In this document: in pieces, positions 54,406-63,680 of the stretch
Numbering within the stretch: position 1 is the stretch's first letter
How the letters are laid out: each line of letters starts with the position of its first letter
Translations under genes and position numbers: made by a program
The notes under the pieces: generated by a model
Databases searched by the model: none
What the model saw: the letters and a program-made list of their open reading frames with translations, nothing else
Told to the model about the DNA's origin: nothing
Assembly: GCA_001769805.1 (NCBI GenBank)
Contig: MEPO01000027.1
Coordinates: forward strand, 139,276 to 203,275
DNA length: 64,000 nt
Direction of reading: 5' to 3'
Origin: Bdellovibrionales bacterium GWA1_52_35
Lineage (GTDB): Bacteria > Bdellovibrionota > UBA1018

Positions 54406-55812
54406 GTGGGCTTCAGAACTGACCCAACAGGTGGGGGTCAATTCAAACCGCAGATCAAGCAGATCATGGAGGCGGAGGTACAGCCCCTGCGTCAGCTTGA
54501 AGCGCGTAAAACTCGCGAAGAAGCTCGCCTCAAACTATTCCAGGACTTCAAAGGCAAGTTTGCCGGCATTGATAAAGCACTCATGGATGTCGCGAGTTTC
54601 GCAAAACTTCGCGAACTCAAAGTGGACATGGGGGACGGACAGAACCTTGCGAGTGTCACCCTGGACAAAGAGAAGGCGCAGCCTGGAAGCTATACGGTAC
54701 AAATTGATTCTCTCGCAGCGCGAAGTTCACTCATCACCAACGGTTTTGAGGACCCGGATGAACCCATCCTGGGTATCGGCTTCATTGTCATGGGCCTGGC
54801 AAATGGTGAGAGCGCCGAAATATTTGTCGACGAAGATCATGCAAGTCTGCGGGGCGTAGCCAATCTCATTACCAATCACGAGAATTCCCCCGTCCGGGCC
54901 GCCGTTATCAAGGATGCCAGCAATTCAGACGAACCCTGGAAGCTGATTCTCACTGCCAAGAAGGAAGGCGAAATCAATTCCATCGACTTTCCGGAGTTTT
55001 ATTTTCTGGATGGTACGCAGGACTTTTACATAGACGACCAGAAAGAATCACAGAACGCCCGGATTCTCGTCGATGGCTTCCCCATCGAGCTCGAAAGCAA
55101 TGATGTCGCAGACTTCCTGCCGGGATTAGGCATGCACCTGAAGCAGGCCAGACCCGAGCAGCCCTTCAACATCACTGTCAGCGAAGATCACGTCAAAGTG
55201 TCTGGCAAGATCAAAGGTCTCGTTGACCAGTTGAACGGTGTCCTGCAATTTATTATTCAGCAAAATACAATCGATTCAAAGAGCGATACCCGATCGAGCT
55301 TTGCCGGCGATACGGGGCTTCAAACGATAGAATTCCGCTTGCGCAATCTGCTGCACGAGGGCTTTCCGGTGGGAGACCCGCAGGGCGATGACTTCCGCCT
55401 GGTCTTTCTCAATCAGATCGGTCTGGAATTCGACAAGAATGGTCAGATCTCCTTCAAGGAAGAAAAGTTCCAGAAGGCTTTGGAAAAAGATTTCAAGGGC
55501 GTGGCAGAGGCGGTCACGGGTGGTTTTGGGTTTGCCTTTCAAATGCGTGAAGTCATCTCGAATTATACACGAGCTGGAGACGGACTCCTGAACATGCGGG
55601 AACAGGGCCTCCGTTCAAGAATCACGGAAATGGACCGTCAGATCGACGGAAAGATCAAAGTTCTGGAGCGGAAGCAGCAGGGCTTGGTCGACAAATTTTC
55701 AAAACTGGAAGGCACGCTCGCCAATATGCAGAGACAGCAACAGTATCTCTCCGCAGCCCTTCCGGGAGGGGGTGGTGGCGGCAATATCATCTCCCAGTTA
55801 ATGGGCGGATAA
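54406..55812 (+). CDS. fliD: Flagellar filament cap protein FliD
   Basis: A 468-residue hook-associated protein 2. The N-terminal domain (IKQIMEAEVQPLRQLEARKT) and the C-terminal coiled region (GLRSRITEMDRQIDGKIKVLERKQQ, then FSKLEGTLANMQRQQQYL) are the parts that attach to the filament and cap it. The start GTG at 54406 has AGGAGG four bases upstream; an ATG at 54376 in the same frame has no clear site but remains possible. Followed by fliS, so it opens the flagellar cluster. Confidence 0.93.
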   Translation: MGFRTDPTGGGQFKPQIKQIMEAEVQPLRQLEARKTREEARLKLFQDFKGKFAGIDKALMDVASFAKLRELKVDMGDGQNLASVTLDKEKAQPGSYTVQIDSLAARSSLITNGFEDPDEPILGIGFIVMGLANGESAEIFVDEDHASLRGVANLITNHENSPVRAAVIKDASNSDEPWKLILTAKKEGEINSIDFPEFYFLDGTQDFYIDDQKESQNARILVDGFPIELESNDVADFLPGLGMHLKQARPEQPFNITVSEDHVKVSGKIKGLVDQLNGVLQFIIQQNTIDSKSDTRSSFAGDTGLQTIEFRLRNLLHEGFPVGDPQGDDFRLVFLNQIGLEFDKNGQISFKEEKFQKALEKDFKGVAEAVTGGFGFAFQMREVISNYTRAGDGLLNMREQGLRSRITEMDRQIDGKIKVLERKQQGLVDKFSKLEGTLANMQRQQQYLSAALPGGGGGGNIISQLMGG

Positions 55813-55832
55813 TTTAGCAAAGGAAAAAAGCC

Positions 55833-56228
55833 ATGGCCGGACCGTACGGAGCAAATCAATACAAGCAAACCTCAATTATGACAGCCAGCAAGGGACAGAT
55901 ACTGCTCATGCTTTATGAAGCAGCCATAAGAAACGTCAAAAAAGCGTCACTCGCGATTGAAAAAAACGACATGGTGACCAAGGGCACATCCATCGGGAAG
56001 GCGCACGACATTCTTAATGAACTGGTCAATACTCTGGATTTTGAAGTCGGAGGAAACATTGCCCAAGAGCTCGAACGGCTATATAGTTTTATGATAGAGA
56101 CGCTCATTAAAGCAAATATTGAGAACTCTAAGGACAAGTTGGCAAACATCCAGCATCTGCTGGAAACTTTATTGGAGGGCTGGAGAGGCGCTGTGATGCA
56201 AGTGAATAAATCCACTGCCGCAAAGTAG
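55833..56228 (+). CDS. fliS: Flagellar export chaperone FliS
   Basis: A 131-residue helical protein that binds the flagellin C-terminus in the cytoplasm. The family segments YKQTSIMTASKGQILLMLYEAAIRNVKKA (tested in parts: NQYKQTSIMTASKGQILLML) and IETLIKANIEN are present. It lies 20 bases after fliD with an AAGGAAAAAAG ribosome region. Standard length and position. Confidence 0.94.
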   Translation: MAGPYGANQYKQTSIMTASKGQILLMLYEAAIRNVKKASLAIEKNDMVTKGTSIGKAHDILNELVNTLDFEVGGNIAQELERLYSFMIETLIKANIENSKDKLANIQHLLETLLEGWRGAVMQVNKSTAAK

Positions 56229-56252
56229 TACAGCACAACTCCTCGTATCTAC

Positions 56253-56681
56253 ATGGAAGTGATACGCCTGCTGAAAAGCAAAAACCGTTGTCTTGAGCAA
56301 TTCCTCGAACTTTCCGAAGAATTTCTGAAAACAATCGAGACCGGAAATTTCTCCGATCTCGAGACTTTCTACAAGAAACGCGACCGGATCCTCAAAGGGT
56401 TTGACCTGTTTGATCGCAAGCTGACCGAAACCCTCGAGCTGCTTCCCAAAAATTCCTTCGATGCTGAGCTGGCCGCACAAGTAGAGCAGGCACTCAATAT
56501 GAAGGCGGCACTGATTGGAAGAATCGCCGCGACCGACCAGAAGATCGTTGACGCAATCCAGGAAGAGAAACTCCGGATTACAAAAGAGATGGCAAATTCC
56601 CAAAAGCAAACCTCTACCGTGAAAAAATTCAAAAGTAGCTGGGTCGGGGAATCTGGAGAGGATTTGGACAGGAAGTTATGA
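56253..56681 (+). CDS. Probable FliT/FlgN-like flagellar chaperone
   Basis: A 142-residue, entirely helical protein (KNRCLEQFLELSEEFLKTIE; RITKEMANSQKQ). Size, helical content and position directly after fliS match FliT-type chaperones of FliD or FlgN-type chaperones of hook-associated proteins, but sequence similarity is weak. The stop overlaps the start of the following TPR gene by four bases, showing coupling. Confidence 0.6.
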   Translation: MEVIRLLKSKNRCLEQFLELSEEFLKTIETGNFSDLETFYKKRDRILKGFDLFDRKLTETLELLPKNSFDAELAAQVEQALNMKAALIGRIAATDQKIVDAIQEEKLRITKEMANSQKQTSTVKKFKSSWVGESGEDLDRKL

Positions 56682-57892
56682 ATGAAGGATCCAAGGATTT
56701 CGGAGAGACAATCCAGAAAGCGCTGAGCGACCAGCTGCTTCACGGCAGCGTGGACCTTGTGGACATTGTCCCGATCCCTAAACATGGTGATCGCATGGTT
56801 CGCCTGCAGACCTTACAGGAGGCGCTGGAAGAATTCGAGAACACCGCCTCTGCGGAAGGAACGATCGGGTATCTCATTCAGGTCCGTCCTGCGCGTAACA
56901 CCACCCATTCAATACAGGATAGTAGCCCCTCCAGTCCACAGGGCCCACACGGCCCATCGGTTCACAAGCCGATGGTGGACGGAACTTATCTTCCCAGTGG
57001 GAAGTTGAATACGCAGTTCCTGCTCAGGAATGCCGATCTTCTATTTGCGGCCGGCGAATACAATCTCGCCCGCAACATATATAAAGCGATACTTGCCTCC
57101 GGAGAAAATACGGCCATCGCACTGTTCGGACTCGCAAAGTGCTTCGAAACCGATGGCAAATTCAAAGAGGCGCAGGTCAATTACGAGGAATCCATCGCTT
57201 ATCACGGAACGCTGAACACGTACCAAGCCCTCGCCTCCCTGCATATCGCCCAGAAACAGCATGCACAGGCTGCCGACGTCCTGAACCGCGCCTTGCATCT
57301 CAAAGACCTGACCAATCAGCAGCGTTTTTATCTGCACCGAGAAGGCGGTAATGCCTGTCTGCGTTCGGAAAATACTGCTCAGGCGAGCATTCATTTTCAA
57401 AAAGCCATTGAGCTGGACCCCACCGCCAATGAGGTGCGCTCAGATCTCGGTACGGCTTATCTGCACGAGGGAAAGACGGAGCAAGCCGTTCGTTGCTTCC
57501 AAGAGGCCGTTTCGTCGAATCCCAAAAGCGGTCAGGCGCTCTCCGGGCTTGGGCACTGTGCTCTGGCCCAAAACGACAAGCGGGCCGCACACGATTTCTT
57601 CTCGCAGTCACTCCGGCTCAATCTCGACAATCCCGTCGCGGTATTTCATCTTGTGAAATGCGCTTACGAGCTGAAAAGTTACGCGACTGCCGCGGATATT
57701 CTCGAACAATACATCGAGATCGCTCCGATCAATGCCAACCTGCTCTACAGCCTGGCAGGTTTGCATTTTCACCTGAGTCGGTACGATGACGCGCGCTCCA
57801 CGGTGAATAAACTGTTTCAGATTGCCCCAAACCATGCCGGAGCGAAGGATCTCTCCGTGCTGATCGATCGGTATGTTGGACCGCTAATTTAG
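56678..57892 (+). CDS. Tetratricopeptide-repeat protein of the flagellar cluster
   Basis: A 404-residue cytoplasmic protein. Residues about 1-110 are an unknown N-terminal domain (LVDIVPIPKHGDRMV). From about 115 there are eight or so TPR units (for example AIELDPTANEVRSDLGTAYL, AVSSNPKSGQALSGLGHCAL). TPR proteins act as scaffolds for protein complexes; here it is coupled to the FliT-like gene and precedes the GT9 glycosyltransferase, so it may hold flagellin or the transferase. Confidence 0.85.
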   Translation: MNEGSKDFGETIQKALSDQLLHGSVDLVDIVPIPKHGDRMVRLQTLQEALEEFENTASAEGTIGYLIQVRPARNTTHSIQDSSPSSPQGPHGPSVHKPMVDGTYLPSGKLNTQFLLRNADLLFAAGEYNLARNIYKAILASGENTAIALFGLAKCFETDGKFKEAQVNYEESIAYHGTLNTYQALASLHIAQKQHAQAADVLNRALHLKDLTNQQRFYLHREGGNACLRSENTAQASIHFQKAIELDPTANEVRSDLGTAYLHEGKTEQAVRCFQEAVSSNPKSGQALSGLGHCALAQNDKRAAHDFFSQSLRLNLDNPVAVFHLVKCAYELKSYATAADILEQYIEIAPINANLLYSLAGLHFHLSRYDDARSTVNKLFQIAPNHAGAKDLSVLIDRYVGPLI

Positions 57893-57933
57893 CTCGAAAG
57901 AGCTGCCAGGGTTCAACTCTGTCAGGAGGACAG

Positions 57934-58110
57934 ATGTCACCGCAATTCAGTCTTTTGCAAGGCGAGATCAAAGAAAATCCAGAAATCGATTCTGGCGATG
58001 TTGAAAATCTGCTTGAAGCATTCCTTCAGGCTCTTCTCGAAGAGCAGCCCTCTTTGAAAAGCGCCGGCAAATCCTCCGTCCTCCTGGAGTCGAAAGCAGG
58101 ATCATCGTGA
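57934..58110 (+). CDS. 58-residue protein linked to GT9
   Basis: A short gene with a strong AGGAGG ribosome site five bases before its ATG and a TGA that overlaps the GTG of the GT9 gene (58107-58110). It starts MSPQFSLLQGEIKENP, is acidic in the middle (DVENLLEAFLQALLEEQ forms a likely amphipathic helix) and ends in Ser/Lys. No family recognised. The overlap suggests that it is made with the transferase, perhaps as a small partner or adaptor. Confidence 0.75.
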   Translation: MSPQFSLLQGEIKENPEIDSGDVENLLEAFLQALLEEQPSLKSAGKSSVLLESKAGSS

Positions 58111-59969
58111 CGGCCTCTGCGGGGGTTTCCACGGAAAAGAAGCCGATCCGGTGCATCGTCATCCAGCTCGCACGTTTGGGTGACACACTCCAAAGCCTGA
58201 TGGCGCTCAAGGCAGCCAAAGAGCTGTATCCTGAACTCGAGATCTGCTTTGTGGCTCGCGAGGGCTTTGCGGCCGCGGCACAGCGGGTCTCCTGGCTCGA
58301 CAAGGTGATCACGCTCCCGAGCGACGCGCTCCTGGACCCGGTTCTCTCAGGAGATTCGTCCAGACATCAGGCGATGAAAGAGCTTGCTCGCTGGTCGGCG
58401 AATATCATTTCAAGACCCTGGGATATCGCGGTCAACTGGTCCTATTCCGAAGCCAGCAGTTATCTCACTGCCCTGATTGCAGCTAAAGTGAAGCTAGGCT
58501 ACTCACGTCGCAAGGATCTTTCGCTTTCAGCCATGGATGGCTGGAGTCATTATCTCCAGTCGATCGTTCAAGGCGGAATTCCGCAAAACATTCACCTGAC
58601 TGACATCCTGACGACGCAACTGCTTACCGCCTTGCAGATTCATTATGGTGAACCGTCTGCTTCGGGAAATGTACCTGCAACTTCTAAAAGCTTTTTCTCT
58701 GCCGAAATCGACGACTTCTGTACGATCCTTCACTCTGACTGGACCAAGCGGGACCTCTCACGCCGCTGGATTGCCATTCAGCTCGGAGCCGCACGCGCCG
58801 ACAAGGCCTGGAATCCCTCAAAATGGGCAAAGGTCGCCTCCTTGATATCCGCCAGGCACCCGGAATATCGGTTTGTGCTCATAGGAGGCAAGGACGAGCA
58901 GACGCGAGGACGGGCGTTTTTGAAGGAGTGGGAATCGCTTCAGCAGGACCCGTCAGTTGTGCTGAATCTCGTCGGACAAACCGGTTTTGATTTATGGGCC
59001 GCTGTCATTGCCAGCTGTCACTGGGTGTTCTCGTGTGACACAGCCGCGCTGCATTTAGCCAGTGCTCTGGGCACCCGAGTACTGAATGTATCCGTCGGGC
59101 CAGTACGGTATCTGGAAACGGGACCTTACGGCAACGCCCATTTCGTCATCAGAGCCAGCGCGAACTGCAAAGGTTGCGAATCGAACGGCGAAAAACACAG
59201 CTGCCACGAAGATGTGACACCCGAGGGCGTTTATGCCGCCTGGACCTACGCCGCAACCGAATGGTCTCATCACCGCAATCTTTCGATAGAAAAGCATTTT
59301 CAGCAACTGGGCTGGTCCGACCGGCTGGATCAGATTTCCGTTTTTCGCTCCCGAATACGTGACGTGAACGAGGGTGGCGGAGTGAATTTCGAGCCCCTTT
59401 GCCGCAGACCGCTGACTGCAGCACTTTGGTCCGGCAAAGTAATCGAACAAGTGGCCCGCTCCTGGTACTGCGGCTGGACGCCCGAGATCGGAAAAGATCT
59501 CTCGCGTGAGGACATCGGGCCGGACCTTGTAAAAGTGCTGCGGGAGCTTGCTGAGAGCGCTGAAGTGCTTGCAAGAGTTTGTGAAGAGGCAAATCGTCTC
59601 GCAATCGTCATGACGGAGAAAAGCCGGAATCTCAAATCAGAGCGCCTGATGTCACTTCAGGACCGCACCGACCTTCACGTTCTTTCCACGAATTTGCAAG
59701 AACTGGATAACCTGATTCATCGCCTCGGTGCTAACCACAAACCGCTTCAGGGCTTCTCCCAAATGGCCCGGGTGCTGATGCATAATCTTGCCGGAAAGAA
59801 GCTCTGGGAGATTGCCGACGAAAGTGCGATTTCTTATCGTCAGCTGGCGGATGGCGCGAGTCTTTACCTCTCTTGGGTGAATCACTCGCTTGCCCTTGCG
59901 AAACCCAAGGCACTCAATCTGGAATTGATTCAGAGACCCGGTGTGGAACGTCCTTTTTCGGCTGAGTAA
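58107..59969 (+). CDS. GT9 (heptosyltransferase-like) glycosyltransferase with extra C-terminal domain
   Basis: A 620-residue protein. Residues 15-380 resemble ADP-heptose:LPS heptosyltransferases (CIVIQLARLGDTLQSL; IQLGAARADKAWNPSKWAKVA; FSCDTAALHLASALGT). Three Cys in NCKGCESNGEKHSC may bind metal, as in heptosyltransferases that modify proteins. A further 240 residues, mostly helical, follow and are not in the usual LPS enzymes. Position after fliD-fliS-fliT-TPR suggests that it glycosylates flagellin or a cap protein; LPS work is the alternative. GTG start overlaps the 58-residue gene. Its end overlaps the MBL hydrolase gene by 40 bases. Confidence 0.82.
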   Translation: MTASAGVSTEKKPIRCIVIQLARLGDTLQSLMALKAAKELYPELEICFVAREGFAAAAQRVSWLDKVITLPSDALLDPVLSGDSSRHQAMKELARWSANIISRPWDIAVNWSYSEASSYLTALIAAKVKLGYSRRKDLSLSAMDGWSHYLQSIVQGGIPQNIHLTDILTTQLLTALQIHYGEPSASGNVPATSKSFFSAEIDDFCTILHSDWTKRDLSRRWIAIQLGAARADKAWNPSKWAKVASLISARHPEYRFVLIGGKDEQTRGRAFLKEWESLQQDPSVVLNLVGQTGFDLWAAVIASCHWVFSCDTAALHLASALGTRVLNVSVGPVRYLETGPYGNAHFVIRASANCKGCESNGEKHSCHEDVTPEGVYAAWTYAATEWSHHRNLSIEKHFQQLGWSDRLDQISVFRSRIRDVNEGGGVNFEPLCRRPLTAALWSGKVIEQVARSWYCGWTPEIGKDLSREDIGPDLVKVLRELAESAEVLARVCEEANRLAIVMTEKSRNLKSERLMSLQDRTDLHVLSTNLQELDNLIHRLGANHKPLQGFSQMARVLMHNLAGKKLWEIADESAISYRQLADGASLYLSWVNHSLALAKPKALNLELIQRPGVERPFSAE

Positions 59970-60865
59970 GCGATTCCCGCGGCATTCAGCTCGATATCCA
60001 TTTTCACGAGCGCCCAATGATCTGGGGTGAGATTCGCCGAAGCCCAGTATTTCACCAGGAACTTCCGTAGCTCGGCCTCACAATATTTAACCAGTTCCTT
60101 CCCAATCAAATCAGAGGCGCCAGCACGCTTTTCCAGCTGCTCGGAAAACTCAAGTTGTTCCAGCAAGGACGTTTTGGCGGCAGCAATCCAATCAATGGTT
60201 CCGAAATGAGTCAGAAAGGCGAAACTCGCCCCGGTAGCGGCAATTCTTTGCACACTTGCTTTGGCTTCCGCAGCATTGAATTCAGTCGGGCTGCTTGAGG
60301 GAAATATGTGCTTACCGGATTTTTGAAGCGCCGGATAAGCGAGCCCAAAGGAATCCCCGGTGAAGACCCCGCTCAAAACTGGATCATGGATGCAAAAATG
60401 ATGATTCGCATGCCCTCGCGTATGGAGGAATTCGAGTTCCGAGGAGCCAAAAGGAATTTTCTCGCCGTCTGCGGGCGAATAAACCCGCTCGACCGGAACA
60501 CCACTGAGTTTTCCGTAGAGCCTTTCGAAGGTTTCATCACCATAAACCTGGCGAGCACTGGCCTCCAGACGCGAAGGATCGACAACGTGTTTCCGCGCCC
60601 TGGGGTGACAGAGTAATTTGGCCTGGGGACAGGCCTCCATCAAGGCATAGGCTCCAGCCGCATGGTCCAGATGCACATGAGTAATGATGATCCACTCCAC
60701 CTGGGCTGGCTTGAGCCCCGCCTGCGCCAGTGCATCCATCATCTTGGGAACGGCATGTACGGTATTTGTTTCAACAAAGTAGGCCCGCTGCCCCTCGTGA
60801 ACCAGGTAAGCAGCTGCAAATTCTGGGTGCTCGTACTCGCAATCAATCGTCAGGATTTTTCTCAT
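59930..60865 (-). CDS. Metallo-beta-lactamase fold hydrolase
   Basis: A 311-residue hydrolase with the zinc-binding motif THVHLDH (62-68), and further His/Asp ligands near HTRGHANHH and FTGDSFG. No signal peptide, so cytoplasmic. Substrate unknown; the family covers glyoxalase II, RNases and thioesterases. The ATG at 60865 is preferred over an upstream codon that extends the frame by 17 codons. It overlaps the GT9 gene tail by 40 bases in the opposite direction. Confidence 0.88.
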   Translation of the reverse strand: MRKILTIDCEYEHPEFAAAYLVHEGQRAYFVETNTVHAVPKMMDALAQAGLKPAQVEWIIITHVHLDHAAGAYALMEACPQAKLLCHPRARKHVVDPSRLEASARQVYGDETFERLYGKLSGVPVERVYSPADGEKIPFGSSELEFLHTRGHANHHFCIHDPVLSGVFTGDSFGLAYPALQKSGKHIFPSSSPTEFNAAEAKASVQRIAATGASFAFLTHFGTIDWIAAAKTSLLEQLEFSEQLEKRAGASDLIGKELVKYCEAELRKFLVKYWASANLTPDHWALVKMDIELNAAGIAYSAEKGRSTPGL

Positions 60866-60938
60866 ATCATCGAGACAAAAAAAAGGGGCACGAGCTGAAC
60901 CAGCACCATGCCCCATTCGGATTTTACAAAAATCGTTA

Positions 60939-61169
60939 TTAACGATTTGCCGTCTGGCCGGGCTTCTGCTTGCGCAGTTCTGTTTCGGCCTGCAACCAAT
61001 GGTCTACCTGTGACCCGCCTTTACCTGAAAGGTAAATAACGTAGGCCCGCTCAGCAATGTCCTTTTGTGTGACATTCCAGGTAGTCATACCATTCGTCTT
61101 CGTGTTGTTCGTTGTGGTATTTGTCAGTTTAGTGGTGTTTTTCGCCACTGTTTTAGTTTTCGTTGCCAT
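60939..61169 (-). CDS. DUF2934 domain protein
   Basis: A 76-residue protein. The N-terminal 30 residues are a Lys/Thr/Asn-rich tail; the rest has the DUF2934 pattern (IAERAYVIYLSGKGGSQVDHWLQAETEL). Function unknown; the domain occurs in stress-related proteins in several phyla. GAGGAGG lies eight bases before the ATG at 61169. Confidence 0.85.
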   Translation of the reverse strand: MATKTKTVAKNTTKLTNTTTNNTKTNGMTTWNVTQKDIAERAYVIYLSGKGGSQVDHWLQAETELRKQKPGQTANR

Positions 61170-61282
61170 TCTCAAACCTCCTCTGAATTGACGAAAAGAA
61201 TCTATCAGCCTTTTGACGGATAATAAAGTTCCCTTTCATCTGTTCTGGTTTTCCGGAGTCAATCCGTCCGATTGATCAAAAG

Positions 61283-61549
61283 CTATTCGTATTCTATGAA
61301 AGCCACCCATTCCCCGTGTTTGGGCGTGCTGATCACCAGACTCCAAATACGTCCGCCCCCGCTCACCAGCTGAATATTCAGGACTCGAGTGCGTGCCTGC
61401 AGGCGTCGCCGGGTCGCTTTGATGCGAATGTCTTTTCCGCCGGCCGTCAGTTTGATTTCCCCGGATTCATGGCTCAAGCTTATCCAGTATTCTCCCGCAG
61501 GAATCGGGATCATGCCACTGGTTGCATTATTTCGGATTGTAAGCCGCAT
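61283..61549 (-). CDS. Small hypothetical protein
   Basis: An 88-residue protein rich in beta-forming residues (IPAGEYWISLSHESGEIKL; VLNIQLVSGGGRIWSLVIS). No family recognised. The ATG at 61549 lies in a frame open five codons further; the ribosome site is weak. Upstream of it, on the other strand, is a small membrane protein gene starting at 61618. Confidence 0.6.
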   Translation of the reverse strand: MRLTIRNNATSGMIPIPAGEYWISLSHESGEIKLTAGGKDIRIKATRRRLQARTRVLNIQLVSGGGRIWSLVISTPKHGEWVAFIEYE

Positions 61550-61617
61550 AGCCAAGGTCAACAAATATGTAGCAATATTTCAACCACAATCATTGGCTTT
61601 CAGTTAAACTGGAGTAT

Positions 61618-62025
61618 ATGAAGACCCGCTGGTGGAACTGGCTTCTGATTGCGCTCTTCGTTCCGTTGCTTTTCCTGCTTCCAATTTTGCGCAATTTCGA
61701 AAAGCCAGCGCCCGAAACCCCCACTATGAAGGCTGCGCCCGTTTGCTTTATGACCGGCGATATAAAAAACACCCGGACTCCCACGACAAAAGGTCTTTCG
61801 GCGGTTGGAAACATGATTCGCCTGTATCTGGATGCCGACACTCTTTCCGCCTGCAAAATTCAATTTGAAGCTTATTGCCGAACACAAGTGGCTCCCCACC
61901 CGGAACTCGTCCCGAATCTTCGCGCGTTTTTCCGTGAGACAGGCAACGAAACAGGCCTCGATTTAAAGGAGGGTTGCGTAATTACTGAAAGCCGCCCGTC
62001 TGAAAAGGATCAACCGGCGAGGTAG
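61618..62025 (+). CDS. Small membrane-anchored hypothetical protein
   Basis: A 135-residue protein with one N-terminal transmembrane helix (about 6-25) and a mature part with five Cys, probably exported. GGAG lies just before the ATG, although the spacing is short (three bases). No family recognised. The end overlaps the transporter gene by 16 bases in the opposite direction. Confidence 0.68.
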   Translation: MKTRWWNWLLIALFVPLLFLLPILRNFEKPAPETPTMKAAPVCFMTGDIKNTRTPTTKGLSAVGNMIRLYLDADTLSACKIQFEAYCRTQVAPHPELVPNLRAFFRETGNETGLDLKEGCVITESRPSEKDQPAR

Positions 62026-63665
62026 TTCAGCAGGATCTGGGCAAGCACGATCTTGGTAATCGTCGCAATCGGATGGATCATTGCATAGCCGGTATTCGGA
62101 TCATCATTCTTGGCCTGTTCCAAAGCAAAACCCAAAACCGCAGGCTGCGTGTGTAAACCGGCGAGCATTCCGGTCAGCCGCCCCATGGGGATTTTGAGCA
62201 CGCGGTAGCCAATCCAAAGCGCGCTGACTGCCGAGAAAAACGTGATAAGAGTTCCGGCTGCAAAAATTGCCAGCCCTTCCTCTTTCCCGAGAGTGGAAAA
62301 AAACGTGTATCCCGCGCGGGTGCCAACGCCCGCCAGAAACAGGATCAAGCCGATCTGTCTCAGAGTCAAAGTGGCAGTATAGGGCAGTACCCAGACGATC
62401 GGACCGGTTCGATATAGCCGACCTAGGATTAGGCCCACAACTAAGGGGCCACCGGCAAAACCGAGTTTCAAGGTAACTCCGCCCGGCAAAGCGAAAGGAA
62501 TCAGGCCGACAAGAATTCCCAGCGCAAGCCCGGTACTGAAGCTCAGAAAATCTATTTCGCTGATTGCGCGATAGGAATCACCAAAATATGCGGTGATTTC
62601 ATCCATTTTACTTTTGCGGCAAAGCACCCGGATCCGGTCACCCGGTTCCAGAATGGTATTACCGGTCGCCAGCAACTCGACATCACCTCGACGAATGCGA
62701 GTGAGCGTCGCTTCGTTGTCTTTCAAGAATTTGAGATCGGAAATCTTGCGTCCCGCGACCTGCGGGTTCGATACAAAGATTCTTCGATAATCAAATTCCG
62801 TTCGGTCAGCAATGAGATCCTCGGGTGCGACAGACCCGAAATAGTCAACGATCTCCTGAAGAAGTCGCTCAGGACCGATGATCGTGATTTCGTCACCGGT
62901 CTGCAAGCGGGTGCTTGGCCCGATCAACTCCTGGACCGTACCTCTCTTGATCCGGCCGAAAATCACCGGCCAACCCTGCTCTTTCCGGATCTCCCCGAGA
63001 TCACGGCCCATCGCTTTGGACTGCGTCACCAGTACTGTCTGGTTCCCGATCTTCCCGCGAATGGTGGAACCCGCTTCCCCACGCAGGGCTTCCATCGCGT
63101 AATTGATTTTCCAGATTCTCTGGAAGAACGAAATGGCCAGAATTGTTCCCAGCACCCCCATGGGATAGGTAATCGAGTAACCGACAACGGGTCGATCCAG
63201 CAGAGCACTGACTCCGCTTTCGATGGCCCGCGCTTTGAGCTGATCCAGCAAGGAGGCCAGGGCAGGAGTATTATTCAGGCTGCCCGCGAAGGCACCTGCT
63301 GCTGTTTCGGGGTCGAGGGTAAAGAGCTTCTTCAGCAAAACCACGAGTGCGGCGGCTGCGACCAGGACAGAAATCGAAAACAGGGTCTCGACGATACCTC
63401 TTTTTCGAAATGCCGCAAAAAACGTCGGACCACTGCTGAGACCAATGGAATAGACGAAAAGAGTCAGGCCAAAGAGATAGAGGAGTTCCGGCAATTTGAG
63501 ATCAGGGTGCAAAGCGCCGACAAAAAGCCCGACAAAAAGGACGGCGGCGGTTCCTAGCGACCCTCCCTTGAATTGGATGTGCCCCAGCGGGAAGCCGATC
63601 GCGGCAACAATGAACAGGAGTAAAAGAGGATTCTGGACCAGGAGCTCCACGACAGCTATGGGCAT
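62010..63665 (-). CDS. AspT/YidE-type transporter with two RCK-C domains
   Basis: A 551-residue membrane protein: five or six helices, then two TrkA-C (RCK_C) regulatory domains in the middle (ILEPGDRIRVLCRKSKM; RLQTGDEITIIGPERLL), then five or six helices. This is the layout of the AspT/AAE family, which in Tetragenococcus exchanges aspartate for alanine; for other members the substrate is open. The ATG at 63665 lies eight bases after GGAGG; the GTG at 63674 would overlap the ribosome site. Confidence 0.88.
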   Translation of the reverse strand: MPIAVVELLVQNPLLLLFIVAAIGFPLGHIQFKGGSLGTAAVLFVGLFVGALHPDLKLPELLYLFGLTLFVYSIGLSSGPTFFAAFRKRGIVETLFSISVLVAAAALVVLLKKLFTLDPETAAGAFAGSLNNTPALASLLDQLKARAIESGVSALLDRPVVGYSITYPMGVLGTILAISFFQRIWKINYAMEALRGEAGSTIRGKIGNQTVLVTQSKAMGRDLGEIRKEQGWPVIFGRIKRGTVQELIGPSTRLQTGDEITIIGPERLLQEIVDYFGSVAPEDLIADRTEFDYRRIFVSNPQVAGRKISDLKFLKDNEATLTRIRRGDVELLATGNTILEPGDRIRVLCRKSKMDEITAYFGDSYRAISEIDFLSFSTGLALGILVGLIPFALPGGVTLKLGFAGGPLVVGLILGRLYRTGPIVWVLPYTATLTLRQIGLILFLAGVGTRAGYTFFSTLGKEEGLAIFAAGTLITFFSAVSALWIGYRVLKIPMGRLTGMLAGLHTQPAVLGFALEQAKNDDPNTGYAMIHPIATITKIVLAQILLNYLAG

Positions 63666-63680
63666 AGGACTCACCTCCGG

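Noticed and set aside
54290..54859. A 189-codon plus frame overlapping fliD
   Set aside because: It is out of frame with fliD, rich in Ser/Arg/Trp, and has no ribosome site.
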